A stretch of DNA of 64,000 bases from Natronococcus amylolyticus DSM 10524 (GCF_000337675.1 NZ_AOIB01000026.1:128580-192579); one strand, 5' to 3'; shown: positions 42,019 to 51,834, counted from the first letter of the stretch. Notes: a model not told the origin generated them from the letters alone. Program-made: numbers and translations.

Positions 42019-44709
42019 ATGAGCGATCGGGCGGAATCGACCGAGGAACTGCGGTGGTCGACCGGCAGCCCGGCCGTCGAACGACAGCGGTTTCGGGCGA
42101 TCGCCGACGCCCTCGACGGCGGCGTGCTTCAACTCGACGCCGACGGACGGATCGTTACGGTCACCGACGACCTGCTCGAGATCGCGGGCTACGCTCGCGA
42201 GCAACTGGTGGGCGCACGCGTCTCGGCGCTGTTCGACGACGATGTCCTCGAGCGCGAGGATGAGGGTGAGAGTGAGGACGACCCGGGTCACAGACGGGAC
42301 CTCGAGACGGTGATCGAGACCACCGACGGCCGAACCGTCGACTGTACGGTCCGTCTCGAGCGGCTCATCGAGGAGGGAGAGGAACGCGGTACCGTCTGCA
42401 TCGTCAGGCATTCGGGAGCGCCACCGCGGGCGGGTAGGGGAAGCGACGACCCGGATCCACGGACCCGGCGGCTCGAGCGCAGCGTCGAGCAGCTCTCGTC
42501 CGAGCTCGACGCGGTGTTCGACCGCATCTCCGACGCCTTCTGTGCCCTCGACGACGGCTGGCGAGTCACCTACGTCAACGACCGGGCCGCGGAGCTGCTC
42601 GGCCGGCCGGCCGAGGACCTGCACGGGGCGAACGTCTGGGAGGCGCTGCCGTCGCTCGTCGGCACCCACCTCGAGGAGCGACTCCGGACCGTGATGGCGA
42701 CGAAAAAGCCCCTCTCGTTCGAGCGTCGCGTCGAACCCCTCGACAGCTGGGTTCAGATGGACGTCTATCCGACCGAGGTCGGGATCTCGGTGTACTTCCG
42801 GGACGTGACCGAACAGGTCGAACGCGAACGTCAGCTGACGGTGTCGGAGCGTCGGTACCGAACCCTCGCCGAGCAGTTCCCGAACGGGATCGTCGCCCTC
42901 TTCGATCTCGACGGGGAGTACACGCTGGCAGCGGGTCGCGGCTTCGATCGGCTCGACGCCGACCCGGCCGACCTCGAGGGGAAACACTTCCGGGAGGTCT
43001 GGGACGAATCGGTCGCGGCGACGGTCGGTCCGGCCTACCAGCGCGCTCTCGAGGGCGAGGAACAGCGGATCGAACTCGAGCAGGACGGCCGAGCGTGGCT
43101 CGTCCACGTGGTTCCGGTTACCGACGACGGCGGGAACGTCGTCGCCGGGCTGACGATGGCCCAGGACGTTACCGACCAGCGGGAACGCGAGCGCTTCCTG
43201 CAGGACGCGAAAGCACAGCTCGAGGCCGCGACGGAAGCCGGCGCCGTCGGCACCTGGGAGTGGCGCGTCCAGGAAGATCAGTTTGTCGCGGGAGCGGCCT
43301 TCGCCAAGACGTTCGGGGTCGATCCCGACGAGGCTCGGGAGGGGGTCTCCCTCGAGCGTTTCGTCTCGTCGATCCACCCGGCCGACCGCGACCGGGTCGA
43401 GCGAAGCATCGAGGACGCCCTCGAGCACTGCAGCGAGTACGAGGAGGAGTACCGCGTCCGCAACGCCGACGGCGACCTCCGCTGGCTCGTCGTCCGCGGT
43501 CACGTCGAGTGCGACGAGGACGGAACCCCGCGTACGTTCCCCGGCGCGGTCGCCGACATCACCGAACGAAAGCGCGCCGAGCGGAAGCTCCAGACCCACA
43601 AGCGCCAGCTCGAGACGCTGTTCGAGGTGTTGCCCGTCGCGGTGATCGTCGGCGACGCCGACGGACGGCTCATCGAGGCCAACGAAACGGCGCGGGAGCT
43701 GTGGGGCGGGGACGTCTTCGACGCCGAAGCGATCGGTGACTACGAGCGCTACGACGGCTGGTGGGCCGACACCGGCGACCCGATCGAACCCGAAGAGTGG
43801 ACGATGACGCGCGTCCTCGAGGGCGAGGAGGTCACGGACCCCGACGTCCACGAGATCGAGACCGCCGACGGCGAGCGTCGGATCGTCATGACACACGGGA
43901 TGCCCGTGCGCGACGATCACGGCGAGGTTCGTCGCGGCGTGATCACCCAGACCGACGTCACCGAACGTCGGGAGTACCAGCGCCGGCTCGAGGAGACGAT
44001 CGAGAAGCTCGAAACGTCGAACCAGCGCCTCGAGCGCTTCGCCTACGCCGCCTCCCACGACCTCCAGGAGCCGCTGCGGATGGTCTCGAGCTACCTCCGC
44101 CTGCTCGAGGATCGCTACGGCGATCGACTCGACGGCGACGCCGAGGAGTTCCTGGCGTTCGCCGTCGACGGCGCCGACCGGATGCGCGAGATGATCGACG
44201 GCCTGCTCGCTTACTCCCGGATCGATACCGCGGGCGAGCCGCTCGAGCCCGTCGAGCTCGAGGCGGTGTTCGACGACGTCCTCGGGGGACTGGGCGGTCG
44301 TATCGAGGAGTCGAACGCCGAGATCGACGCCGAGTCGCTCCCGTGGGTCGAGGGCGACCCCAAGCAGCTCCGTCAGCTCCTCCGGAACCTCCTCTCGAAC
44401 GCGCTCACGTACTCACGGGAGAACGAGCCGCGGATCACCGTTTCGACCGAACGACAGGGGCCGATGTGGCGAATCTCGGTCCGCGACGAGGGGATCGGCA
44501 TCCACCCCGACGAGACCGAACGTATCTTCGAGGTGTTCCACCGGCTGCACACTCACGACGAGTACGCGGGCTCGGGGATCGGGCTCGCGCTCTGCCGGCG
44601 GATCGTCGAGCGCCACGGCGGCGAGATCTGGGTCGAATCGGAGCCCGGAGAGGGATCGACGTTCTCGTTTACGCTTCCGGCGGCCGACGAGGCGTACGGT
44701 AGCCGCTGA
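42019..44709 (+). CDS. Multi-PAS sensor histidine kinase
   Basis: 896 residues, cytoplasmic (no membrane segment). Probably five PAS domains (about 25-135, 165-275, 280-390, 395-510, 520-665), then HisKA with phospho-acceptor His680 in ASHDLQEP, and HATPase_c with N-box [11 protein letters not shown] (about 789-799), G1 DEGIGIHP (about 823-830) and G2 GSGIGLALC (about 851-859). The fourth PAS is a PAS_3 type (GTWEWRV...FGVDPDEA). Ligands unknown; redox, light or small-molecule sensing are family options. No response regulator adjoins, as is common in haloarchaea where kinases are orphan genes. Confidence 0.92.
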   Translation: MSDRAESTEELRWSTGSPAVERQRFRAIADALDGGVLQLDADGRIVTVTDDLLEIAGYAREQLVGARVSALFDDDVLEREDEGESEDDPGHRRDLETVIETTDGRTVDCTVRLERLIEEGEERGTVCIVRHSGAPPRAGRGSDDPDPRTRRLERSVEQLSSELDAVFDRISDAFCALDDGWRVTYVNDRAAELLGRPAEDLHGANVWEALPSLVGTHLEERLRTVMATKKPLSFERRVEPLDSWVQMDVYPTEVGISVYFRDVTEQVERERQLTVSERRYRTLAEQFPNGIVALFDLDGEYTLAAGRGFDRLDADPADLEGKHFREVWDESVAATVGPAYQRALEGEEQRIELEQDGRAWLVHVVPVTDDGGNVVAGLTMAQDVTDQRERERFLQDAKAQLEAATEAGAVGTWEWRVQEDQFVAGAAFAKTFGVDPDEAREGVSLERFVSSIHPADRDRVERSIEDALEHCSEYEEEYRVRNADGDLRWLVVRGHVECDEDGTPRTFPGAVADITERKRAERKLQTHKRQLETLFEVLPVAVIVGDADGRLIEANETARELWGGDVFDAEAIGDYERYDGWWADTGDPIEPEEWTMTRVLEGEEVTDPDVHEIETADGERRIVMTHGMPVRDDHGEVRRGVITQTDVTERREYQRRLEETIEKLETSNQRLERFAYAASHDLQEPLRMVSSYLRLLEDRYGDRLDGDAEEFLAFAVDGADRMREMIDGLLAYSRIDTAGEPLEPVELEAVFDDVLGGLGGRIEESNAEIDAESLPWVEGDPKQLRQLLRNLLSNALTYSRENEPRITVSTERQGPMWRISVRDEGIGIHPDETERIFEVFHRLHTHDEYAGSGIGLALCRRIVERHGGEIWVESEPGEGSTFSFTLPAADEAYGSR

Positions 44710-45270
44710 AAATCGGTGCGCACCCGATCGGACGACGGCTGGACGATCGGTGTCAATAATTTCAGTTATCGCTCGAGTAGACAGTAGTACAATTCCTTTA
44801 CTCAAGGGACGTATGAAAATATAGTCACGTACAGATGAACTATGTACCAGCTCGGTCCGACCATTCACCCGCGGTGGCGCGCGCTGTCGGCCGTCCGAAC
44901 GTCAGTGAGGACAGGCGACCACGCTGTGCGAGGGATGAGCGAACAACGTGAACGAATCGGCTGGGGAAGGTGTGGCGATTCCATGTATTCGTGCGAGTAG
45001 AACCAGGTACTTGTCAGTATCACCCCGAAAGCCCCTGGCGCGCTCGAGGGCTGTGGCTCGCTGTGCTCCTCGGTCGCGTTGCTCCCTGCGGTGCTTGCTT
45101 CGCCTCGCGCCTCCAGCGCGCTAGCCCCTTTCAGTTCCACCCAGTGGTGGTCAGTTGGGCTGCAGACACGATGTCGAACGGTCCATACGCACGCTTTGCG
45201 TGACGAATTTGACGGTTTAGATTCGCTACCCAGACTAAACAAAGAACCGCACTACCAACTGCTGCTACAG
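44710..45270. other. Gene-free stretch with an AT-rich start and a structured repeat
   Basis: 560 bp. The first 130 bp are AT-rich (ATAATTTCAGTTATC..., ATGAAAATATAGTC) and could hold promoters; the rest is repeat copy A of family 2. ORFs across it have no haloarchaeal protein character. Confidence 0.6.
44925..45192 (-). repeat. Dispersed structured repeat, family 2, copy A (inverted)
   Basis: Read on the minus strand it starts GTGCGTATGGACCGTTC (45192), reaches GGAACTGAAAGGGGCT, a stem arm (45109-45122), a loop with GAAGCAAGCACCGCAGGG, the second arm (45037-45051), CCAGGGGCTTTCGGGGT and ACTCGCACGAATAC. Aligned by eye to copy B at 48364. The first 70 bp match at roughly 80%; the two arms differ between copies but still pair. 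Confidence 0.75.
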
Positions 45271-46464
45271 TCAAACCCCCTTGCTCATCAGGTGGCTGCG
45301 CAACACGTCGGCTTCCTTGTTCCCCGTCCCAGTGTTGACCGCGACGACCGTCTCGTCGCCGTCGAAGGCGCCCCGGTCGGCCAGTTCGAAGAGGCCGCTG
45401 ACCGCCGCGGCACAGGTCGGCGCCATCTCGAGGCCCTCTCGCTTTGCGACCGCGATCGCGGCGTCGAGGATCTCCGGGTCGTCGGTCGCGACGGCGCCGC
45501 CGTCGCTCTCGCGGATCGCCTCGAGGATCCACGGGCTCGCGCCGGGGTCGGGAATTTCGATGCCGCCACAGATCGTGTCGGGGTGTTCGACCGGTTCGTG
45601 GACGTCCCGCCCCTCCTCGAACGCCTCGACGATCGGCGCACAGCCCGACGCCTGGGCGGCGTAGAAGGACGGAACGGCGTCGCTCAGGCCGAGCGTCTCG
45701 AGTTCGCGGGCGGCCTTGTACATCCCGACGAGACCGACCCCGCCGCCGGTCGGGTACGAGATCACGTCGGGGCTCTCCCACTCGAGCTGTTCGGCGATCT
45801 CGTAGAACATCGTCTTCTTCCCCTCGTGGCGGTACGGCGTGGCGAACGTTTGGAGGGAGTACCAGTCGTCGTGTTCCGCGAGTCCCTCCTCGAAGGCCGC
45901 GACGGCTTCGCCGATCCGTCCGCCGACGACGTTCATGTCGCCGCCGTGGACGTTGATCATCGCCTTGTTCGTAAAGCCAGAACGCGAGGGAACGTAGACG
46001 TGCGACTCCATCCCCGCCCGTCCCGCGTACGCTGCGGCCGCCTGGCCCGCGTTGCCGGCCGACGCCAGCGCCACCTCGCTCGCGTCGTGCCCGTCTGCGG
46101 CCGTCACAGCGACGGTCTGTCCCCGATCCTTGAACGTCCCCGTCGGGTTCCGCCCCTCGTCTTTGATCAGCAGCCGACCGACGCCCAGTTCGTCCGCCAG
46201 GGCCGGACACTCGACCAGCGGCGTCGCGCCTTCATCCATCGTCACGGCGTCCTCGCGGGGGAACGGGAGCAGTTCCTCGTAGCGCCACAGCGAGTCGAAC
46301 GGGCGCTCGGCGAGCGTCTCGCGATCCAGATCCACCGCGTCGTAGTCGTAGCTCGGATCGAGGATTCCACCGCAGTCCGGACACCGGTGGCTCTCCGCGC
46401 CGGCGTCGACCGTCGACTCGCAGTCGACGCACTCGAGGCCCTCGAAGGCGGCTGTCGTCTCCAT
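45271..46464 (-). CDS. thrC: Threonine synthase (zinc-ribbon, PLP fold-type II)
   Basis: 397 residues. Converts O-phosphohomoserine to threonine. Seen: N-terminal zinc ribbon CVDC...CPDC (residues 12-34), substrate region EGATPLVECPAL (about 78-89), PLP-lysine motif GTFKDRG (about 108-114), AGNAGQAAAAYAGRAG (about 132-147), phosphate-binding TGGGVGLVGM (about 239-248), and the C-terminal NTGTGNKEADVL. Haloarchaea often have two such paralogues; the zinc-ribbon form is typical. Dehydratase-like activity cannot be excluded. Alone on its strand. Confidence 0.88.
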   Translation of the reverse strand: METTAAFEGLECVDCESTVDAGAESHRCPDCGGILDPSYDYDAVDLDRETLAERPFDSLWRYEELLPFPREDAVTMDEGATPLVECPALADELGVGRLLIKDEGRNPTGTFKDRGQTVAVTAADGHDASEVALASAGNAGQAAAAYAGRAGMESHVYVPSRSGFTNKAMINVHGGDMNVVGGRIGEAVAAFEEGLAEHDDWYSLQTFATPYRHEGKKTMFYEIAEQLEWESPDVISYPTGGGVGLVGMYKAARELETLGLSDAVPSFYAAQASGCAPIVEAFEEGRDVHEPVEHPDTICGGIEIPDPGASPWILEAIRESDGGAVATDDPEILDAAIAVAKREGLEMAPTCAAAVSGLFELADRGAFDGDETVVAVNTGTGNKEADVLRSHLMSKGV

Positions 46465-46533
46465 AGAGGTGTGTTCGCGGCGCGGGACTAATGGCTGTTC
46501 ATCGGACTCGAGAGCGGGGTTTCGGTTCCGCGA

Positions 46534-47232
46534 TCAGACGGCGGGACGTTCGCTCGAGGGTCCGTCGTCGGACGTCTCGAGCGAGACGGGGTGGAGGTCG
46601 CCCCAGGTGTGCCCGATGACGTAGTAGGCCGCGACGAGCGCGTAGAACGCGACGATCGCGCCCAGCACGGTTCCGACGAGCGGGACGGCGTTGAGTACTC
46701 CCGAGACGAACGAGCCGACGACGACGATCCCGAACGCCAGTAGCCACCCCGTCGCGTACGTTCCCGTCGCGAGGACCGCGCGGAGTTCGTCGACGTCGAA
46801 CCCCGCGCCGAGGCGCCGCTCGCTCGCGAAGTTCGCGATCGCCGCGGGCGAGACGTACGCGGCTCCGACGAACGTCGCGAGGGTGACCATCCCGGCGAGG
46901 AAGAACCCAATCGCACCGATCGTCCCCGGCGTGCCGCCGGTGGCGAGCCAGACGCTCCCGAACAGGACGGCGCCGGCGGCCACGGGAACGAGCGAGTACG
47001 CGAGCAGGATCGCGAACGCCTTCGCGCCGTCGATCGTCAGGTCGCCCCAGTCCTCGAAGCCGGGGGCCTCGTCGTCGTCGCGGCTGGTCCGAGCCAGCAC
47101 GCGGACGACGTACCCCCAGACGAGAAAGAGCGGGATCAGCAGGAAGCCAAACAGCAGGCAGAGCCCGCCGATGATGCTCGTCTTCAACGCGTCGTCGCTG
47201 TCTTTCAGGTAGGTGACTGATTCGGATAGCAT
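46534..47232 (-). CDS. DUF4013 membrane protein
   Basis: 232 residues with about five to six hydrophobic segments (29-49, 77-97, 102-124, 125-150, 165-190, 190-212). The N-terminal MLSESVTYLKDSDDALKTSIIGGL and the loop VRVLARTSRDDDEAPGFEDWGDLTIDG are typical of DUF4013 proteins of haloarchaea and methanogens. Function unknown. Upstream 250-bp spacer (47233-47480) separates it from L37e; nothing recognised in it. Confidence 0.82.
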   Translation of the reverse strand: MLSESVTYLKDSDDALKTSIIGGLCLLFGFLLIPLFLVWGYVVRVLARTSRDDDEAPGFEDWGDLTIDGAKAFAILLAYSLVPVAAGAVLFGSVWLATGGTPGTIGAIGFFLAGMVTLATFVGAAYVSPAAIANFASERRLGAGFDVDELRAVLATGTYATGWLLAFGIVVVGSFVSGVLNAVPLVGTVLGAIVAFYALVAAYYVIGHTWGDLHPVSLETSDDGPSSERPAV

Positions 47233-47480
47233 GATTTCCTCGGCCGCAGGCGACTGCAGTCGCTCGCGGTCGATCGAGAGCTATACGCGCGACAGCTATA
47301 TCAAGCGATCGTCGACGCTCGGCTCGAGCGCCGGAGATCGACTCGAGCCCAGCGGTGAGGCCATCGGCTATCGGACACCTTGAAGAGCTATCGGCCGTCG
47401 ACACCTCGAGGACGGGATTCGAGCGACTCCGAACGAAGAGTCGCGTCGCTCGAGGGCAGCGAGTCCGAAGAGATAGAAGT

Positions 47481-47657
47481 TCAGTTGTCGCCCGTCTTGG
47501 ACTGCCACTCGTAGTCGCGGCGCTTGGCGGACTTGCCGAAGCCGCACGACGAGCAGACCTTCTTCCTTGTGTGGTAGGACTTCTCTCCGCAGCGACGGCA
47601 CTTCGTGTGGGTCGTCTTGTTCTTCTTTCCTTGGCTCGGGGTTCCTGCGCCAGTCAT
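47481..47657 (-). CDS. rpl37e: Ribosomal protein eL37 (L37e)
   Basis: 58 residues translated by eye. Large-subunit protein with a zinc finger: CRRCG (20-24) and CSSCG (35-39), plus Lys/Arg-rich ends [19 protein letters not shown] and [17 protein letters not shown]. Too short for standard ORF filters but unambiguous. Its ATG overlaps the TGA of the LSm gene by 4 bp (ATGA), so the two are translationally coupled, an arrangement widely conserved in archaea. Confidence 0.95.
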   Translation of the reverse strand: MTGAGTPSQGKKNKTTHTKCRRCGEKSYHTRKKVCSSCGFGKSAKRRDYEWQSKTGDN

Positions 47658-47881
47658 GGAGTGATCGAAACGACGTTATCGCCGCGTATAATCGTTGTGT
47701 CTTCGACCGGCGCCTCGTCGTCCACTTCTCGGTCGCCCGCCCTCGAGACGTCCTCGAGCACGAGATTCATGTGCTGATCGTAGCCCGTAAGATCGCCGAC
47801 GTACTCGTCGCCGCTCTTGAGCCGTACGGTGACGCGTTCGCCGAGCGACGCCTCGAGGACGTCAAGCGGTCGTCCACTCAT
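47654..47881 (-). CDS. lsm: LSm (Sm-like archaeal RNA-binding) protein
   Basis: 75 residues with Sm1 ([42 protein letters not shown] region, about 4-47; key residues Asp/His/Met/Asn of the uridine pocket in YDQHMN) and Sm2 ([10 protein letters not shown], about 65-74). Forms RNA-binding rings that bind U-rich RNA and small RNAs. The ATG at 47881 is the family start. First gene of the lsm-rpl37e pair. Confidence 0.93.
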   Translation of the reverse strand: MSGRPLDVLEASLGERVTVRLKSGDEYVGDLTGYDQHMNLVLEDVSRAGDREVDDEAPVEDTTIIRGDNVVSITP

Positions 47882-48006
47882 ACAACACACCGCCAGTGAC
47901 GCGCACTTAATCGTACCGATCGAGACTCCCAAACCTCCGAGTCGACGGCCGTCGACGCGCTCGAACAAGCCAAACGGCTAAGTGACCGCTCGCCGACTCC
48001 CCCGAC

Positions 48007-48309
48007 ATGGGAGAGAAGAAGTTTACCCTCATCGAGCTGAACCTCCAGGGCGACCACCAGTTCGGGCCGCGAGCGATCGACGACGCGCTTCCGTTCGGCG
48101 AGAAACGGGAGGAAGCCGACCTCGAGGGCGAGGAGGAACTCGAGGGCGAAGCGGAAGCCGAGGAAGAGGGCGGCGGAAAGGGAGCGATCGGCGCCCTGAT
48201 CGCGCTGGTCGTGCTCGTCGCGCTCGGCGTCGCGGCGAAGAAGTACACTGAGGGCGACGAGGCCGAGGAGTTCCCCGAGGACGAACAGCCCGACGTCGTG
48301 GTCACGTAG
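48007..48309 (+). CDS. Single-helix acidic membrane protein
   Basis: 100 residues. MGEKKFTLIELNLQGDHQFGPRAIDDALPF, then an extremely acidic stretch (EGEEELEGEAEAEEEGGGKG, about 38-58), one transmembrane helix (about 60-77, AIGALIALVVLVALGVAA) and an acidic tail. Probably surface or membrane-associated; no recognised domain. Divergent from lsm. Confidence 0.65.
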   Translation: MGEKKFTLIELNLQGDHQFGPRAIDDALPFGEKREEADLEGEEELEGEAEAEEEGGGKGAIGALIALVVLVALGVAAKKYTEGDEAEEFPEDEQPDVVVT

Positions 48310-48873
48310 TCGGTACGGCACAGTTTTTCTGACGCGATCGGAAGACCTGTCCAGTAGTTGGGAGTGCGAGTGGACCGTCCGGCATCGAGTCTGCAGCCCT
48401 CCCCAACCACCGCCGGGTGGGACTGAAAGGGGCTGGCGTTCTGGGGCGTTCCGACGACGCAAGCACGCGACTGCAAGGAGGGCGCGCAGCGAGTCAGAAC
48501 GCCCCAGAACGCCAGGGGCTTTCGCGGTAATGACAGAAGCAGACGCTGCTCGCACGAACACAGGGATCGCCACGCCCTCCCCAGCCGACTCACTCGCTGC
48601 GCTCGTTCGTCCACTGGAAGACGCGCTGCGTCTTCCAAGCCGTTCGCTCGCATGGCTCGCGAAGACCTCGCACAGCATCGTCGACCGCCCTCGCTTTCGC
48701 TCGAGCGGTCGACAGCGCACGCCACCGCAGGAAGAACGGTCGGATCGAGCTGAGACGTCGTTCACCTGTACGTGACGCGAGTTTCGGATGGGGTTCCGAA
48801 CACCCAAACCGCGCTCTCGAACCGCGAGTGGGCGAGCCGAACCCTTTTGCGTTCGCTGCCCGTAGCTCACTCC
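48310..48873. other. Gene-free stretch carrying repeat copy B
   Basis: 564 bp between two plus-strand genes. It contains structured repeat copy B (48364-48683), including an 18-bp stem and a 10-bp hairpin (48615-48624 / 48628-48637, loop GCT). Remaining ORFs have arginine-rich, non-acidic composition. Confidence 0.65.
48364..48683 (+). repeat. Dispersed structured repeat, family 2, copy B
   Basis: Starts GTGCGAGTGGACCGTCC and runs through GGGACTGAAAGGGGCT, a perfect 18-bp stem (48434-48451 / 48497-48514) with a 45-nt loop, CCAGGGGCTTTCGCGGT, CTCGCACGAACACAGGG and CCCCAGCCGACTC. Copy A (44925-45192) is the opposite orientation. Compared with A, B carries an extra segment near its 3' end before CTCGCACAGC. 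Confidence 0.75.
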
Positions 48874-49830
48874 GTGAATCTCTATCGTAGTGCCCGCGCG
48901 GTCGCCGGCGCCTCCGGCGACAGCGTGATCGACTGGCAGTCGGCCGCCGAGGGTGCCAAGGCGGCGACCGACCCCGGATCGCTCGACCTCGAGCCCGGCG
49001 AGCGGGAGGCCTACGCCCGCGACGTTCGCGAGGCTCGCGCGGCCGTCCGGGCGGTCTCGGGCGCGGAGTTCGACGTCCCCGACACCGTCGAGATCCAGAA
49101 CCGCCACCACTGGATCGACGCCAACGTCGAAACGTTCGAACGGGTGATGGGCGCCCTCGAGACGCCCACGGGTGCCTTCCCGGGCGCTGCCCGGACGGTC
49201 AATACTGGAACGATGACCGTGTTGCTGGCGTTTCTGGGCCGGAACGTGCTCGGCCAGTACGACCCGCTGTTGCTCGCGGACACGCCCTCCGAGGACCATG
49301 CGCTGTACTTCGTTCGTCCGAACATCCACAAGGCGGCCGACGCCCTCGAGGTCGACGTCGACCGGTTCCGCCGCTGGATCGCCTTCCACGAGGTGACCCA
49401 CGCCGCCGAGTTCGGCGCGGCGCCGTGGCTCTCGGAGCACCTCGAGGAGCGAATGCAGGACGGAATCGCGGACCTCTCGACGGGGTCGTTCAACAAGGCG
49501 GCGTTCAAGGATCTCGACGCGGCGATGACGGTCGTCGAGGGGTATGCGGAGCTGCTGATGGACCACGCCTTCGACGACGAGTACGAGGACCTCCGACGGA
49601 AACTCGACGAGCGACGACAGGGTCGGAGCCCCCTGCAGCGGCTGTTCCGACGCCTGCTCGGGCTCGGCCTAAAGGAACGCCAGTACGAGCGCGGGAAGAA
49701 CTTCTTCGAACACGTCGTCGCGGTGCGGGACGTCGAGACCGCGAGCCGGGTCTGGGACCGACCCGAGAACCTCCCGACCCAGGACGAACTCGACTCGCCG
49801 GGGCTGTGGATCCAGCGAATGGGTCGCTGA
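48874..49830 (+). CDS. Zinc-metalloprotease-like protein (DUF2342 family)
   Basis: 318 residues from a GTG at 48874 (VNLYRSARAVAGASGDS is the family N-terminus; the upstream extension is non-acidic). DUF2342 proteins carry a zincin-like motif; here FHEVTH (about 170-175, HExxH) with AEFGAAPWL following, and VEGYAE (about 218-223), where the Glu could complete the metal site. In actinobacteria and haloarchaea such genes are sometimes labelled coenzyme F420 biosynthesis-associated, a link I cannot confirm. No membrane segment or signal. Confidence 0.8.
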   Translation: MNLYRSARAVAGASGDSVIDWQSAAEGAKAATDPGSLDLEPGEREAYARDVREARAAVRAVSGAEFDVPDTVEIQNRHHWIDANVETFERVMGALETPTGAFPGAARTVNTGTMTVLLAFLGRNVLGQYDPLLLADTPSEDHALYFVRPNIHKAADALEVDVDRFRRWIAFHEVTHAAEFGAAPWLSEHLEERMQDGIADLSTGSFNKAAFKDLDAAMTVVEGYAELLMDHAFDDEYEDLRRKLDERRQGRSPLQRLFRRLLGLGLKERQYERGKNFFEHVVAVRDVETASRVWDRPENLPTQDELDSPGLWIQRMGR

Positions 49831-49848
49831 CGACGCCGATCCGCTCTT

Positions 49849-50070
49849 CTACGCCAGGATCCAGTGGAGATACCAGAGCAGTCCGCTGCCGGCGACTAAC
49901 CCGACACCGATCGCCGTTCCGATTCCCGCGAGCGACGCCTCGCCGTGGATCGCGATCAGTCCACAGGAGAGCCCCACGAGCAGGACGAACGCGATCCCCA
50001 TTCGAGCCGATGGACTCGTCACCACGCTGGACTGCGGTGATCGACGGTCGGGGCCCCGCCGCCGACTCAT
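49849..50070 (-). CDS. Small two-helix membrane protein
   Basis: 73 residues. A basic N-terminus (MSRRRGPDRRSP), then hydrophobic segments at about 22-40 and 48-70 (ending LLWYLHWILA). Its ATG overlaps the TGA of the upstream NTF2-like gene by 4 bp, so the two are coupled. Function unknown. Confidence 0.65.
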   Translation of the reverse strand: MSRRRGPDRRSPQSSVVTSPSARMGIAFVLLVGLSCGLIAIHGEASLAGIGTAIGVGLVAGSGLLWYLHWILA

Positions 50071-50492
50071 AGCTCGTCGGCCGTGCTGACGTGCATCGTC
50101 CGGAACAGCCACGGGGGGGCATCGTCGCCCGCGTCGACGGCTTTGGATCCCGACTCGACGACCTCGGGACGAACCAGCGTTCCGCTCCAGCGAGTGTCGA
50201 ACCGACGATCGGTCCCGGCTTCGGTGTCGGTCCAGGCCATCGTCACCTCGTCGACGAACGTGGCGTACGCTCCGTCCTCGTTGATCGAGAGTCCATGGCT
50301 CTCGACGCTCCAGTCGGTGGTCGTCTCGGTCTGGCTCTCGAGGGCCTCGGCGACGGCATCGTACCCGAAGGCCGCCTCGCTGATCCCGAACTTCGTCGTC
50401 GAGGAGTCCTCGAGAAAGTACGGCGGCAGGGGCGTGCCTCGTCGGAGGGCCTCGTAGTACTCGCGGACGACGGCCGCAGCTTTGTCGCTCAT
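50067..50492 (-). CDS. NTF2-like (SnoaL/DUF4440-type) protein
   Basis: 141 residues. Cone-shaped alpha+beta barrel pattern: KAAAVVREYYEALRRGTPLP N-terminal helices, then strands with FGISEAAFGYDAVAEAL, DWSVESHGLSINEDGAYATFVDEVTMAW, and the final PPWLFRTMHVST. NTF2-like folds serve as enzymes or binding modules; catalytic residues not identifiable. First gene of a coupled pair with the small membrane protein. Confidence 0.72.
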   Translation of the reverse strand: MSDKAAAVVREYYEALRRGTPLPPYFLEDSSTTKFGISEAAFGYDAVAEALESQTETTTDWSVESHGLSINEDGAYATFVDEVTMAWTDTEAGTDRRFDTRWSGTLVRPEVVESGSKAVDAGDDAPPWLFRTMHVSTADEL

Positions 50493-50554
50493 ACCGTACG
50501 TTGTCGGAGTCGGTCGTCAAAGGCTCACTGGACGCAGTCGCAGGCGCCGCAACC

Positions 50555-51106
50555 TTACATAAAGCCGCGATCGACCTCGTCGGTCTCGATGAGGTCGTCG
50601 AGTTCGGCGCTCAGCAGCTCGTCGGCCTCCTCGAACCGATCCGAGAGGTCCTCGAGCTCGTCGGGTCGGTCGTACTGGTCGTACGCCATCGGTCCGAACG
50701 CGGGGCTCTCGAGGGCGTCCATCACGTCGTCGAACAGGTCCTGCGGTCGGGTCGGCGCGTCCGAGTGCGTCTCGAGGACGGTCTCGAGGCGCTTCGAGAC
50801 CGTCTTGGCGTGGTCTTCGTCTTCGGGCGGCGACTGGACCGCGAATCGCCCGTCCGACTCGCCGTCGGGCAGGAAGGAGCCGATCTCGTCGTCGAGGCTG
50901 CGGGCTACCTTCGTTCCGACGCCCCGGACCTCGAAGGGGTTTTTCGCGTACGTCTTGAGGAAGAACACTCCCGCCCGGGGGTGTGCGAGGTACATGTCCT
51001 CGCCGACGCCGCCCGCGCGGTCGCCGGCGACGGCTCGCCAGTCCTCGGGGTCGACGCTGCGCTCGGTAACGTCCTCGAGCACGTCCTGCCAGTCGCGAAT
51101 CCGCAT
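50555..51106 (-). CDS. Conserved haloarchaeal hypothetical protein
   Basis: 183 residues from the ATG at 51106 (MRIRDWQDVLEDVTERSVDPEDWRAV). Soluble, acidic. A core GGVGEDMYLAHPRAGVFFLKTYAKNPFEVRGVGTKVAR (about 34-70, described as a pattern) precedes an acidic helical C-terminal half. Function not recognised. Upstream frame to 51187 is possible but basic. Confidence 0.68.
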   Translation of the reverse strand: MRIRDWQDVLEDVTERSVDPEDWRAVAGDRAGGVGEDMYLAHPRAGVFFLKTYAKNPFEVRGVGTKVARSLDDEIGSFLPDGESDGRFAVQSPPEDEDHAKTVSKRLETVLETHSDAPTRPQDLFDDVMDALESPAFGPMAYDQYDRPDELEDLSDRFEEADELLSAELDDLIETDEVDRGFM

Positions 51107-51223
51107 AGGGAACGCTTGTCGCGCGGGCAGAATGAACGTATCGGTTACCTCGAACCTCGGATCGGCGGGAACCGAAAGGCATACCATCGCGCTCCCGACA
51201 GCACACGCAACCGCCGAGTTCCC

Positions 51224-51469
51224 ATGGCCTCACGCCGACGCCCGTCGTTTCGCGAACTGTTCCGTACCGAACCGGTAACCAGCGCCCTGCTTTCGGTCTG
51301 CCCGCTCGTTCTCGCGGCCGGCCAGCTCGCCAACGGCTACCTCAACGATCTCCCGCCGACGATCACCCTCTCGTTTGCCGTCGTCATGGTCGCGTTCGCG
51401 GTCGTCGCGACGGACCACCACGCCGCTCGCTTCCGTCGACGACGGCTCGAGGCAGATCTGGATCGCTGA
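51224..51469 (+). CDS. Small two-helix membrane protein
   Basis: 81 residues from the ATG at 51224. Basic N-terminus MASRRRPSFRELFRTEP, helices at about 18-37 and 45-63, basic C-terminal tail RFRRRRLEADLDR. A hairpin-type membrane protein; no family recognised. Divergent from the gene at 50555. Confidence 0.62.
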   Translation: MASRRRPSFRELFRTEPVTSALLSVCPLVLAAGQLANGYLNDLPPTITLSFAVVMVAFAVVATDHHAARFRRRRLEADLDR

Positions 51470-51516
51470 GACCGACCGACACCTATTCCTCCCGGGCGAC
51501 GGGATCTCGCTGCTAC

Positions 51517-51822
51517 ATGATCGGGACGGGGCCGACTCGAGAGATCGTCGACTGGGAGCGAACGACCGACGACGGGACGACGGTGTACGTCATCGAGTAC
51601 AGCGAACCGGTCCCCGAGCCCTCCCTTCGTTCGGCGTCGCTGTTCGGCGCCAGCAGCGGTGGAACGGTTCCGGAAGCCGACCGACGGATCACGCTACCCG
51701 ACGGGGAGCAGCTCCCCGCCGACGAGGTCGTTTTCGACGCGGACGGGACCGTTCTCGAGGTCCGACACGAGGGGCCGTCGCTGCTTCGCCGGATGCGGCG
51801 CGCGCTGTTTCCCTGGCTGTAG
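51517..51822 (+). CDS. Small hypothetical protein
   Basis: 101 residues, start MIGTGPTREIVDWERTTDDG; beta-rich with a YVIEYSEPVPEPS segment and a C-terminal basic amphipathic helix LLRRMRRALFPWL (about 89-101) that may contact membrane or nucleic acid. No recognised family. Composition is haloarchaeal, so probably real; coding evidence otherwise modest. Confidence 0.5.
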   Translation: MIGTGPTREIVDWERTTDDGTTVYVIEYSEPVPEPSLRSASLFGASSGGTVPEADRRITLPDGEQLPADEVVFDADGTVLEVRHEGPSLLRRMRRALFPWL

Positions 51823-51834
51823 GGCTCGTCCTCG

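Noticed and set aside
41857-44058. Upstream extension of the GGGP synthase reading frame (to 966 codons)
   Set aside because: Antisense to the histidine kinase; the family start is the ATG at 41856.
47233-47480. Possible gene between DUF4013 and L37e
   Set aside because: ORFs there are basic and overlap the spacer in several frames; nothing recognised.
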